This document shows, in pieces, positions 45,200 to 57,643 of a stretch of 64,000 bases of DNA (position 1 is the stretch's first letter; each line of letters starts with the position of its first letter). A model generated the notes under the pieces. That model saw only the letters and a list, made by a program, of their open reading frames with translations, was not told the DNA's origin and did no database searches. Location: assembly GCA_033060915.1 (NCBI GenBank), contig CM065390.1, forward strand, positions 21,607,501 through 21,671,500, in the 5' to 3' direction. The DNA comes from Euryodendron excelsum. Its lineage: Eukaryota > Streptophyta > Magnoliopsida > Ericales > Pentaphylacaceae. The position numbers were made by a program, and so were the translations under genes.

Positions 45200-47532
45200 T
45201 TAGATGGTGAGTTGAGTGTGAGTCATTAGTGAGTATGTTCATAAGATACCTAAGGAAGTTAGTGAATTTGTGCATAGGATACCTAAAGGAGTTGGTGAGT
45301 CTGTGTATAGGATACCTAGGGTGTGAGATACACTCTTGTATCTAGTTAGACTTGTTAGTTACAATAAAAATCAAAACGAAAAGAAATTTTAATGGAGTGT
45401 AGGTTGCTTAACATCATAGGAGAGAGAAGAAGAAGAGAAAAAAAAAAAAGAAAAAATTTAAGAGATGTTGGTTGCCATAATTTGGATATAAAGAGAGATA
45501 AAAGAGAGATAGAGAGAAGAGAATAGAAAGAGAGAGGAGGAGGAAGAAGAAGAAGAAGAAGATAAATGGGTTTTTTGCATCTTAATTTCAAAATCCAAGG
45601 TAACATCATCATGTTCTTGCATGATCTATTTCAGTTTCATGGTTTAGTGGATGTTAGTATGTTTTATGCTGTGAGAGGAGGTGGACGAAGATGATGGAAG
45701 AGACAGTTGGTTAGGGTTTTTACGGTGGAAGCCCAAAGTCTTTATGTTTTATGTTTATTGTTTCATGACGAATTGGTCTATCTAAAAATATTATTTCTAG
45801 ATGCATCTTTGAATACTTGAATTTAGAGTTATAATAATCATTTGAGCCTTAGTGTCACTCAAAAATATTATATTTTCAAATTATGGTGAAATTTAGAAAT
45901 TGGACTATCACTGTTGAAATTTGTTACCTGATCTGCAACCCTTACTTTGATAATAACATTTGACCAAGTTAGAGTAGTCAAAACATTGCGAAATTTTTAC
46001 TGTATCTATTAGAAATGTGGATGAGAGTACACACCAAATTTCAAGTCATTTTAATATCGTTTGCCTATGTTAAGAACCTGTTAAAGATAGACTATCTGTA
46101 GCTGAATTCTCAGTTCTGTAGCATTGTCCTGTTTTATAAAATATCAAATAAATACTTAGACTTGTCTAATAAATGTGAAATTTGGTCTGGATACTCTCTG
46201 AGATGTCTATTTTTTATTGCCTAAGTTTTGAAATTTTTTGGTATAATCTCATGAAGTTGTGTCCATGTTATGCGACATGTGTCAGTGCTGACAGATTAGA
46301 GAACTTGCTGGATTTTGATACTTTTAAGCTATTGTATTGTTTAGACATATGATATTATGTTTTAATACCTCATTGGCATTACATACCTCATGTTAGAAAA
46401 TTATGGATCATAATTGTATATTATTGAAAAATTGTGAATTATATTTCCCAAATTAACATGGTTTTTGGTGTTAGGTGCTGAAGGAAAGACAAGATTCATC
46501 AACGTCAACCAATGAGTGATCTTTGTCGTGGTGTATATGTGCGGTGACAGATGAGAATATAAGATAGTCTTAATCATATTGAATAGATAGTATTTTTGCT
46601 TGTAAGTGTATAAGTGGAGAATATTTATATTGAATTGTTTGACTATTTTATATAAGGTGATATTAGTGATTATATATATATGGCGATATTGCATACCATC
46701 CATATTGTATACCTTGCATTACACTGAAGAGAGTTAGTCATAGTGGGCTAACCAAAGGTTTAGTCATCGTAGATGGGCCTAGGGGTGCCACGATGGACAA
46801 TTCTCGATAACGAGCCATCGATATATTAGGTTAACATTATCTAAACCGCGTGCACATTCAGGTGTTTCATATATTACATCACAAGAGATATTACATTTTA
46901 TGAAACAAATTACATTATTGGTGATGATGAGAGGGTGATTACATATTGTTCATGTTGGTATTTATAGATGATCATATATCATTGATTGATGAATTATTTA
47001 GCGATAGCTGATTATGTGATTATGTATATATCATTCTATATGAGTTTGATTATTTATTATGAGCACGTTGACTTTTAGCTCACACCTCTACAAACTGCTT
47101 TGTTAGATATCGTATAGATGGCGGTTCGGTTCACTATAGTTTTGGTCTTAGCTGTGTTGGCATTCATATCGGTGTTAGGATGTCATGTTTTAGAGCTTAG
47201 AAAAACCCTTGTTATTTTGCTTTCAGTTTCTCGTTGTGTTTATATAAGACGTTGGGATATGATTTATATTTATATTATACTTTGTGTTAGTTTGAAATAT
47301 GAGAGTTTGTTGTGTGCCTGAGTTTGTTATGATGTAGGTAGTTTATGGTTTACTTTTGATGTCCATTATAGTATGTGTGGACAGTTCTTGTTTATCTATG
47401 TCATTGGTGTGTATTTCGCTGTGTCATTTTTCTGATATGTGTTAAGGTGTCGTTCGCAAGTACGATAACTTCTGCGATCACGCCTCGCCTAATGTTACAT
47501 TAATGATGTCTAATTAGGATGTTGGTGTGACA
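45200..47532 (+). mobile_element. possible gypsy-type LTR, right part
   Basis: The end GTTGGTGTGACA at 47532, and a preceding TTTTAGCTCACACCTCTAC...GTTAGATATCG segment near 47072, resemble the LTR tails of Del/Tekay-type plant gypsy elements. No protein is encoded. The 1.3-kb solo LTR appears to have inserted into it, so its left part should lie left of 27832. Left limit and target duplication unresolved. Confidence 0.35.
45241..45328. repeat. 33-bp tandem repeat, about three copies
   Basis: ATA[A/G]GATACCTA recurs at 45241, 45274 and 45307, each within a similar GTGAGT..TGTGTATAG context. Confidence 0.75.
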
Positions 47533-48981
47533 ATATGTCTATCGCATATGTCTTTGTGGTGCTAATAAGCAATATTCTCTGGCAGATAAGTAGAGTAGCA
47601 TATCTGCATATTCATTTTGCGTAACAAAAAAAAAAAAAGAGATTTTTGTTATTTCCTCTCTCAAAATTTTAGTATAAAAAAACAATTTTGAGCTTCTATT
47701 TAAAATAAAAGACCATTCTCAGCAAGGGCATTTTCTTAATTTTACCTAACATGTTGAGGTCTTATTCATTTCGTAGTTAAGTATAAACTACAAAAGAGCT
47801 GTATTCATTTTTTAAATCATATAGGATTATGTGATATTCGCTAGAATTATAGAGATAAAGTGTAATTACTCATTAAATTTGTGGTGGAAGAGGTATATTA
47901 GTTCAAGAATTCTTGATATACAGAGGCTTTAATTAGCAATCTTTTAATGATACATTAAAAGGTAGATAAATCTATAAGCTTTTAGAGAAAATATTTAGTG
48001 TAACGGTTATGTTACATCAATTTGCTGACGTGTATAACCAAGCAATGATATCGTGTCTAACTTTTGCATTCTCTTTCAGGCATGGAAAGCAAAAGATTAT
48101 GTAATATAAAAAGTGAAGGATTTGAAGTAAACCCACAAAGATGTGTTAATCCCAAAACATACTATTAAGCGCATTTTGCCTGGAGGTGGTTCCATGAGAA
48201 GGAATTTGTGTAGGTGCATTTTGACATCTCCCTCAAAGATATGTTGCAATAGTGTCATCGATGCCATTTTTTTTTCTCAATAGCTCAAATCCGAAAGGAG
48301 GCAGAGAGTATATAGAAAATTTTTTTTGGATAAATTAAATGTCTAAACCAGATTTTTACAAAGCCTGTTTTTGGCTCTTTGATCAGTGATATTGCCAATA
48401 TCACTTGTAACTTCCAAGAAATTATATACTGAGCAAAAACAAAATAAAGAGCCTTTTAGTGATAGCTTTTACAACATTCTAAGCATCATCTAACACCTAT
48501 TTTGGTGACATTTTATTTCTTTTCTTTTTTCTTGGTGAAAATTTTTATTCTTATATCTTGGTTCTTCCAGTTACACAATGAATAACTTAACGAACCCACA
48601 AACTCATATTGAAATATCGAACCATAGTTTATAGCAAAACATAGGAAATGAGAAGTTTTGTGTGAGAGGCATAGAGCTAGGGCAATCGGGAAAGAGAGGA
48701 AAAGAGAATGAGTTGAAAGGAGCATTCTTGTTGAGTTTGGGCGGTGTCTCAAATTTTGTTTTGGCAAACAATTTAAAACTTTCAATTTTCAATTGATGTC
48801 TGACTGTTATCTACTTTGGTTGCATCATTGCATGCTGAGGTGAAGTAAAATCTGACGTGTCAACTACTTGTCAAGTGTACAATATGGCGCAATATTATTG
48901 GTTGATTATATCACGTTAGCAAAGTGACATGGCATGACTATTATACTAAATATTTTCTCGTATGGAGGGAGGGCAGCAATC
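47533..48981. other. intergenic DNA
   Basis: AT-rich DNA. The 90-codon minus-strand frame at 48513-48785 has no recognisable domain and I do not call it a gene. Confidence 0.45.
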
Positions 48982-49149
48982 TTGAAGAAATTATTCAATG
49001 CTCTTGGAGAGTCACGCATCCTTACTTCTCTACTCACATGGAGGTGAATCTCTCACCAATTAGATGAGGTATTTGGGCCCACCTACACCATCAGTGAGTG
49101 AAGAAGTAAGAATGACGTGATATTCTAAAAGCACTGAATAATTTTTCAC
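48982..49149. mobile_element. 168-bp MITE with 60-bp inverted arms
   Basis: TTGAAGAAATTATTCAATGC at the left is inverted at the right (GCACTGAATAATTTTTCAC). The inverse match continues for about 60 bp through CTTACTTCT-CTCAC. CAAT may flank both sides. No coding capacity. Confidence 0.7.
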
Positions 49150-52140
49150 AATATTGTGCGAAGGAGAAGTGTTGATACAATTATTGAGGAGGTAAACTTA
49201 GTTTAGTGAAATAACTATTTTTGACCAAGCATGAATAATTTTGCCTTTGACCGAACTGGAGAGGGAATTAATTGAGATATAAGCAAGCTGCTTGGACACC
49301 CGTTGAACCAAAAAAAATAAAGAAATAAAATAAAAAATTCATGTTTTTCTAATTGTAGTGTTTAAATTTACATAATTATATTTTTCTCGCTCAATTGTAT
49401 GATTCTCATAAGTAATATTACCTAATAATGATCTCACATTGAAACCATAAAGATTCGGAGCACGAAATTATGGGCAAATAAAAACAAACAGTACACCTTT
49501 GGCACGGTTTTGTTTTTCCACCAAAAAAAAAAAAAAAAAGGCTAAAAAAACTAAGTGAAAAAGTTGGTTTAAAAAATTCATACTGAGCATTTGGCAATAT
49601 GTAGAAAAAACTACACTTTTTGAAAATTTGATAGGTTGTTTTGTAACAGAAGTAGCTTATGAGCTTCTTTTTGTTTTTTTTTGGTACATGAATAACTATA
49701 GCACCCTCAAATTACTTTAAAAGCATATTATACCATATTTATTTAGTTATTATGCAAGTATATATAACGTAAGTATAAATTTTCAAACGAACTCTGAAAC
49801 TGTGTCTCCTGGTAGAATATTAGAGAGCTTATAGGACACCAGTTTTATTCTTCTGTTTTTTGTTTTTTTGTTTTTTTTTTTGTTTTTTTCATATTTGACT
49901 TATGTTTACCAACTATGACACAAGGGCAACCAAACCTTATTTTTGAGGTCATGGCCCTCTTATTACTTTGAATAATGTAGCCTCTCTTGATTCTTAACAA
50001 TAAAAGGAAATTCCAATGTAATTGTTTATTTCTGAATATAACCATAGTGACAAATTCGGAATTCAGAAATTATTCAACATCAAAAAATTTTGTGATTAAA
50101 AAGTTATTCAGAAAATCCTGGTATTTAATAGTTTGGAGAAGAAATAAAGAAGTATTTTGGTTAAAAAGGAATATACATATGTATATATACTAGCATGCAC
50201 AGGATTAAAATAACATTTTAAAAATAAATACTTTTGTAAGAGAATTGTTTGGAAAATGTTTGGCATGCATCTCTAAGATTGAAACTGCAAGATTTATTCT
50301 TCTTAATCCATCTATAGGATGAAAATTTAATCCAATATGTGAACTCATCTTTAATTTTATTGAAATTAGACATCAAAAACTAAAACTTGTGAGGTAATCA
50401 TAAAATTACTTTAATATGTGATTAAATAAATTTAGTTTTATGAAAATTGGTGTTAATTTATTGAGTTGTCTAGTTTGTGGTTTTTCTCTTTTATAAAGAA
50501 TGTTTAAAAAATAATCCACCACCCATTATAAAAGAATTATATTAAAAAATCATAATTTGAGAGCTAAATCACATAGTGAATCCTATATGCCAAGGATCTC
50601 ATATTTATGAGAGAAAAAAATAAAGTCATAGTGGTTATATAGATTGAGTTTCTCCGTAGTTATGCCTATTAAATTGTAACACATAATGTTTTATTATATC
50701 AGCAACCTAAATTATCATATCACAATAGAAGATCCCACCAGATCATGCATCGATAAGATATTTTATCCCAACTCCCCAGTCATCTAAAGGAATGTGAAAG
50801 TTATATGGAAAGTACACCATAAATGGACACAACACAAAAACAACTCTTCAACATAAAAAATAAAAAAATAAAAAAATTTGAAACACCATGGTCAAAAAGA
50901 ACCCATAGCATATCAAAATATTAAACTTATTCACCAGGTAAAACAACGTGTATATAAATTATAGATATCTATACTCTATATATGTACTAGTGATGCTACT
51001 GCATGCAAGGCACACAACCCTAGTGCCCATTACAAGAAATTTCAATTTTTTTTCCTTTATTGGTAGATAATTTTAGTTTTATTTTTGTGTTCTATGGCTC
51101 AATCAATCAACTAATATGGTGATGAACCATGTGTAGTAGTATGCAAGGAAAATGTCAAGTATGACAGTCTAATGACTGATCTGGTCTTTCAATATGATAA
51201 AAACAACTTCAAAATGGCAGAACTATAGAAGTGGGGATCAAAGTAAAACCTTTAAATAATTCTAAGAACTTGCATGGGGTTGGAGATACTTGTACATATT
51301 TAATTTGTAACTTCCTGCTAGAACGTTCATTAGTTGCATTGTAAATTTTGTAATACCAAGTTCTTGGTGTTCCTCTAGAAAGGATGGAACACAGTTCCGT
51401 GAATGAAGTTAACAGTACAGAAATCAAAGGGAGGGGAACGTGGAAGGCCTAACAGAATTTGTCTTAAAAAGTATGTACATACAATGAATAAGTGGAAGCA
51501 AAAGCAGTCTAACAACATAGCCAAAGCTGCCAAGATAAATATTGGAATGGAAAAATATTAAAATTATTTGGCAAGGATCAAGTTGCAACCCTGGTGAAGC
51601 CATAGAAGCTGCTTGTAGATTAGTCTATGTATGCAGGAATTGGAGGCAACATTAGTCAAGAGCAATCAATGTGTTCATCTGACATCCTTGTTTGATATCA
51701 CAATTTGATTGCTGGAGCTGAAATTTATAGCAGTTCCTGAGAATGAAAAGACATGTAAAATTAAATGTTTGACATAAATTTAAGGTGGTGTGAGCTTAAT
51801 AGGTAAATGCACTTGAGTTTTGCCTTTTGTTTTTTTGGTGTTTTTAAAGCCAAAGTCAAGAAAGAGGCTCACCGGTGGCCATGTAGCATGGTGTAAAATA
51901 AGCAGCAATATTGATGAAGACTATGGCTACCATTTCCACGTTCCCATCAATAAGGCATATCATGTAATGAAGCAAAGGAGCAACCAACAATAGTAGCTTC
52001 CTGAGTCTAAACTTCTTGCTGCATTTTTAATTCATGGGAACAAAAATGAAACTAAGCTTAGGAATGGGAGTATAGTTGACGTTCAATGTTTCATTTTCAA
52101 ACGGAAGTAACTTACCTTTGCCACAACCATTCGCTCTCTT
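49150..52140. other. intergenic DNA
   Basis: AT-rich sequence with homopolymer runs. I see no gene, RNA or defined mobile element in it. The last part may be the 3' UTR of the minus-strand candidate gene that ends at 52143. Confidence 0.45.
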
Positions 52141-52142
52141 TC

Positions 52143-54560
52143 TTACTGATCTGAAGCATTTGAATTGGAATTTGAAGAAACTTTATTTCCATTGACATCA
52201 TCTCCCTGTGATTTGAATAAATAATATTAATAACAATATCAAGCATATCAATTTAAGAATTCTGCAACAATTGAGAATTAATTGGTTCAATTTTAGTTAC
52301 TCTTGTTTAAAATAAGAGAAACAAAGGATTTGACTTCTAGCTACACGAGCGCGCGCACAGAGAGAGAGAGAGAGAGAGAGAGAGCAAATTAGGTTTTTAA
52401 CCTTAATGCAATGAACTTGCCACAGGTTGTTCTATCGTGTCAAAAGAAGAACATGACCAACTTGAAATAAATTAATATTTAGAGACTTCCTTCACTGTTT
52501 CACAGTCAATATAGTAGATAAATTTAAGCAATTGAAAGAACTACAAACTTAGCACATTATGTTAATAAATTCGAAATCATTTCATGGTAGATTAGATAGG
52601 ATTGGCATATTTTCAAGTTTGTAAGGTCGTATCAAATTTGCAAATTGCACTAATTTCATTGCTGAAAACTAATTCTTTGAAGGATATCAAAGAGGCAAGA
52701 ATGTTAGAATTCCTCTATGTTGTTATGGGTTGCAGAGAGTTATTTTCATGAAAGTCTTACATTGAGAGGATTTGGTTAAAATTAGGTTCAATTTTGATAA
52801 TTAGGGCTGAAATCAGGCTTGAAAAGTTTATCACTTTTAGTGAATGTTAAACTCAGCTCAGAAAGGTGTTTTTAATTCTTTGTTTTTTCAACGCTTTTAT
52901 TTTTTGTATTTTATTTGTGAGGAAGCCCAATTCTATTTTATTCTTTTTCCAACCCTGACTCAATCATTATCCTCATAAGGAACATCCCAGATGCAAAAGA
53001 TAGTAGATTGCTTCACATATGTGAATTCATTGAGGATTGTAAATTCAAGTGCACGTTATTGAATGAATTAAGAAATTGAGGATGTTACCTCCATTTGTAG
53101 TTTCTGTCTGCTAGTCTTTGGCTACCACAACCATATTATGCATTGGCTTCTCATCTCTTCTTGTCTTCTAACAAAACATAGAAACAAATTAGAAAGATAA
53201 GAATAATAATCCTAAATCTTGTCTTCCTCCATTTTCTGCAACTGTAAAAGAAGGAAAAAGTTTACACAGTTGCATTTTTTATTAGAATGTTCCTATCTCC
53301 TCATGTGTTTTACTATTTTTGAGGGAGTAGCACAAGACCTTTTGTTCCATAGCATAGTTTTATTGCTTCAACTAAACAATAGGGCTATTCTCTAAAACAA
53401 ATAAATAAAATAAAATTCAAAGCTTTACTAATAACCAGTAAATGATACTATCTCAATATCGAGACCTTAAATTTAAACCCAAATACAAAAACATAGTGTC
53501 ATCAGCAAGCAGAGCATAGAGATAATAGTTAAAAACTACCTTGAGACAAGATATTCTAATTTTAGCGCAATGAAAGACATAGTGCCTCTTTGGATGTCCC
53601 GTTACAAGTTGCCAAGTTAAACACTTGCACTGCATTGCCAAAGAGAAGGCACCAGCTACAACAATTGCAGTGCCCCACGGACTACCAAGCACTTGGATTT
53701 TCTGATCGACTTAACAAGCTCAGAAAGTACGAAACACACTATTAATGAATAAAAAAATAAAATAATGTCACTTGAGCATAGGAGATTTTAATTATAATGC
53801 TATAGTGTTGAGATGATGGAATACAATTATCTTAGTTAATTGAAACCATTGTACAACGAGAAACATAGAAATCATCTATCCTTAACAGTCTAGAAATCCA
53901 AATTAACAACCAAAAAAAAAAAACTCTGGCATTGCCTTTGCCAAGGCTGAGTGGAGGAATTTCGTTACAAAAAATATATCAAAGAGCAGCATGAAGGTAA
54001 TTAATTTTTTTTAATGTTGAAATTACTGGACACAATTTGGGTAACTATAACACAGAAAGAAAAATGTAAAATTTAAAACAAAACTCAATCCAAACAAAAA
54101 TAGAACATTGATACCTATAAGAGCTTCAGGAAGCCAAAGCACCAAGCTTGATGCCATGACCAAGCTATACATCTGCAAAATAAACCAAAGAGGAGAAATA
54201 TAAACTACAAAAGCTACACACCAAAGGAAAGTTTCAACCATAAATCAACAAAAGAAAAGGAAAAACTGAATCAAACAACAAATGGAAGATGAGTACCTTA
54301 AAGAACATCAACAAACCAGCTATCTGAACCGGACCAAGCCTCAAAGCTATCCCTCCAAGAGAGAAAATTCTAACACAAAACAAAAGGACTAAAATCAACA
54401 CTCGGAAAAACATAAAATGAAAAGGATAATAGAAGCAGAAGAAAAAAAACCAAATCGAAATAAACAAAAACATATGAAGCACATCTCAATAATCACCTCA
54501 CTGCACTTAGACGATAAGAGCAAAGGGTTTTGTGGCCTCCACCGGAAGAGGCACATAGAT
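52143..54560 (-). CDS. candidate multi-exon gene for a small two-helix membrane protein
   Basis: I do not recognise this family. Three consecutive minus-strand ORF pieces with GT-AG borders join in phase. They are 54369-54297 (FSLGGIALRLGPVQIAGLLM...), 54172-54115 (MYSLVMASSLVLWLPEAL) and 53691-53606 (LGSPWGTAIVVAGAFSLAMQ). Together they encode two probable transmembrane segments. Downstream, a short exon near 53117-53099 (TETTNG) and a last exon ending in TAA at 52143-52145 (DDVNGNKVSSNSNSNASDQ) would give a polar Asn/Ser-rich tail. Upstream, 54560-54484 could supply ASSGGGHKTLCSYRLSAV in phase. The 5' end is unresolved. The hydrophobic exons are the best supported; the terminal ones are tentative. 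It could also be a pseudogene. Confidence 0.4.
52350..52384. repeat. (GC)n/(AG)n microsatellite
   Basis: GCGCGCGC followed by an AG dinucleotide run of about 26 bp. Confidence 0.85.
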
Positions 54561-55497
54561 TTATATGAAATCTGCTAAATAGCCACTAATACCCTCAACC
54601 ATTCTAATAGAAAGATAATAGAAACTATTGAAGGGTGAAAATGACATTTCAGAAACCCCAAACTACTCAGGCATATATCCTAAAAAACCTCAAAAATTAA
54701 CACAAACATCAGAGCACAGAAACAAAAAAGCAAAGGCTAAAACAGAGATATCATGGGTCAGCAAGGACAGAATGACGGCTGTGAATTTCATAGGTCACAG
54801 GTCAAGCCAATCGAATTACCATAAATACCCCAAGACACCAATAGGAAAAAGAAGCAAAATAAGGTCACAATTGGCATTTCACATAGGTAAATTTCCAAAA
54901 CTACCCAAAACAGACAAAAATCAACAGACCAACAAAAAGCAATTTTGAAGCATAAAATTGACTTTTCACAAAGGATGAATGAACAGTAGTAAGGGCATCG
55001 GTGCTTTATATATAGTAGGATATATAGATGGCAAGGATGAAAAGCCAATGCAACCCCATTTATCCTTTTATTTTCCCAATTGATGTCACCATTAAAAAGG
55101 CCAGCCCTTTTACTCACAGGATCTGCATCAAGCACGGCAGTTTATGCTCACAAAATCGATCTCGCCTTTCCTTCCCAACCACAATCTCTATTGAGGAGGT
55201 GGAGTCTATACAAATGAAAAAAATAAAATAAAATAGAAATCTTACAAATTCCCAAAATCTTAAAGATTGCATCTTCATCTCACCATCAAATCTAATTGAA
55301 ATTTTCTTCCTGTTGGCTTTCAATCTTTGAGATTGTTGAATTCCTGCATAAAATAACATAAAAAAAGTCAAAAACTTTAGATTTTTCATGAACAAAAGAA
55401 TAGTAACAGACTACTTTAAAGAACAACACACAAAAGTTGCAACATAATACAACTTAATTTTTTTATTGAATTCCAAACAAATATAAAACACCCAATT

Positions 55498-55650
55498 CTA
55501 GCAAAATGCTAACCAAACTATCACGCACTTCGGAAACAAAAAGAAAATCAATAAACCAAAAATCACCGTGGCAGTAATATCAAATGCAAAGACAGCTCGG
55601 TCACTCTGTTCCTCTCTATGTACTCTTAAAATCACCACTCGCAACACCAT
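55498..55650 (-). CDS. 50-codon ORF of unknown status
   Basis: It begins at ACCATGG, a strong plant start context, and reads MVLRVVILRVHREEQSDRAV and then a hydrophobic stretch before a TAG at 55498-55500. A G-box (55733-55742) and a TATA-like box lie upstream on the same strand, with a six-codon upstream frame (MSMLFS) between. It may be the first exon of the small membrane-protein gene, with splicing before the stop, or a chance ORF in its 5' leader. I do not recognise it. Confidence 0.25.
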   Translation of the reverse strand: MVLRVVILRVHREEQSDRAVFAFDITATVIFGLLIFFLFPKCVIVWLAFC

Positions 55651-55732
55651 GGTTTCAACTGAAGAGCATGGACATTGAATTGGCCTTGTTTATGAGAGGA
55701 AAAGGAGAGAAGCCAGGGAGAGAGAGGGGTTT

Positions 55733-55807
55733 GCCACGTGGCTTCCTAGTATTTTAGGTTTTTTGAGACTTTAGAGATGGATTTTTGGAATATATGGATA
55801 TATATAC
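55733..55807 (-). promoter_or_regulatory. candidate promoter: G-box and TATA-like box
   Basis: GCCACGTGGC, a perfect 10-bp palindromic G-box, lies at 55733-55742. TATATATAC lies at 55799-55807 on the minus strand. A CT-rich leader follows at 55680-55730. Together they suggest a minus-strand transcription start near 55750-55770. Confidence 0.35.
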
Positions 55808-55809
55808 GG

Positions 55810-57640
55810 CATAGATACATATATTGACGAACTTAAGCCAAAGAGCCCTCATTCTATAATTGTCTTGAATGATTTGGGAAATATGAACAAATACAGGAAT
55901 TATTTGAAATTTTCGGGAGATTAATTAAATTTTCAAAATTATTGGAATGTGCTGATTAAATTCGGGATTCATTTATTTGATGAAAATATTGCAGTAAATT
56001 CAAGAACTATAAAAAATTGGGAAAATTTTGTTACTATGGTTATTACAAGTAGTTAAAGATTCCAGTTGACATCACACGGTTTTTGAGCATACCAAGCATG
56101 TATGAATTGGTGCCATGCTCTCAAAATATTACTTTTAACAATTATATATAGTTGGTCTCATAAGTTTGTATTGATATTATGTAGCATTAGTAGTATAATT
56201 GATCATGAAAGTATCCAAATACTCTATTTTGCAAAGGTTCTTAACAAATTTTCTTACAGATATCCTATTTAAGTTAATATCACCAAGTGTTTTTTGTTCC
56301 CACAATATTTTTTAGATGCGCTTCACGTTCCTGATTCCAAATTGTTTCCCGCTACTGTTTCCCATATTGGCAAGTATGGTGAATGCACCCCTATTACTAG
56401 AAAAAATAAAATAAATTGAAATAATAAAAAAACTATTAACGAGTAAGATGCTCAATTGGGCTGGTTTGGCAAGCCCAAAGCTCAATTGAAAGACCTAAAC
56501 CTTTTTTAGAGTTTGAGCTCTGCCTAGTTTCAATCAAAAGTTCATCCAGCATGCAAAGTCATTGATACTATGGAGTTGTAATAGTATTGCCTAAGCAACT
56601 GATCCTCCAGAATGGCTGGTAATAGTAATACCACCTAAGGGTAGAAAGACCATCCACCCAATCCAACTATGGATTCCTTGTTCAGGTGAGCTTTAGAGCT
56701 TCTTTTCACAAAACTAGTCATTGTCGAGGCAACCACAGCAAGGTTAACTATTGAGTTCCAAAACTTGTAGTTCCAAGCCTAGTTGAGCTAGAAGGTGCTT
56801 ATGAAAATGGAAGAGAAAGAGAAGAGGTGATAACACCAAAGGAATTAAGTCAATCTTATGATCAATATAAGAACCTGGGAAAGGACAGCAGCAGCCATCG
56901 TGCCTTCCCTGTTTGAAGAGCATGATAGCTCCTCCTAGGCAACTACCGGATGGTGAATCACCTAGTTTAAGCCATGTAAAACATCCAGGGGGACAGATAA
57001 TCTCCACTTAAGTGCCTCTGCTTCTAGTGGATTCTAATAAAGACGGATCAAAAGGGGAAAGTCAAACGTATGAAGCTCCAAATTTCAATTCCTAATTTCA
57101 TAGATACCAACCAACTGACTCAATTATTCATGTTGATCCCCACCTGAGTTTGCTGAGGTTCATTCAGCTAAAACTACTTGTGTTTTGCCACTTGAAATTC
57201 TTTTACTTTCTTCCTAATTTCTATCAAGGACCATCAACAAGTGGTTATTTGAGAAGTATGTCTAGACTAACCAACAACATAAAATTGTCCATCTCTTCCA
57301 ACTAAAAGCAAGGAACAAAAGATGCCCTGTAGAAATATATTTACGTAGAAAGTAATGAATATTTACAAGCAAGTAGCAAGTCTGGAAGATATGTAACTGA
57401 CAATATCTTCTTTTTTTTTTTTTGTGAGAGAGAGAGAGAGAGAGAGTAGTATACTAGAATCCCATGTACTTTTGTTCCAAACATTAGTTCTAGTTGAATA
57501 ACACCGGTTGCAATGAGAGAGGGCAAAAAAATACAATGAACCATAGCACACCTGTTTTCTCAAAGGAAAACATACAAATTGCAGCACATGTCAATATGAA
57601 AGAAAGAAAGATGATATGACTATTGGGAATCAACGTCTCT
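55810..57640. other. intergenic DNA
   Basis: No supported gene. At 56330-56392 a short stretch (GTTTCCCGCTACTGTTTCCC then TTGGCAAGTATGG) resembles the right end of the 535-bp transposon at 19621-20155. The minus-strand frame at 56744-57007 has no recognisable domain. Confidence 0.45.
57425..57447. repeat. (GA)n microsatellite
   Basis: Short GA dinucleotide run next to a T-rich tract. Confidence 0.8.
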
Positions 57641-57643
57641 TGG

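Noticed and set aside
48513..48785. 90-codon minus-strand ORF
   Set aside because: No recognisable motif, AT-rich flanks, no splice or promoter context; length is within chance.
49490..49700. Possible hAT-like MITE around TTTGGCACGGTTTTG / GCTTTTT-type words
   Set aside because: I could not pair terminal inverted repeats or find a target duplication.
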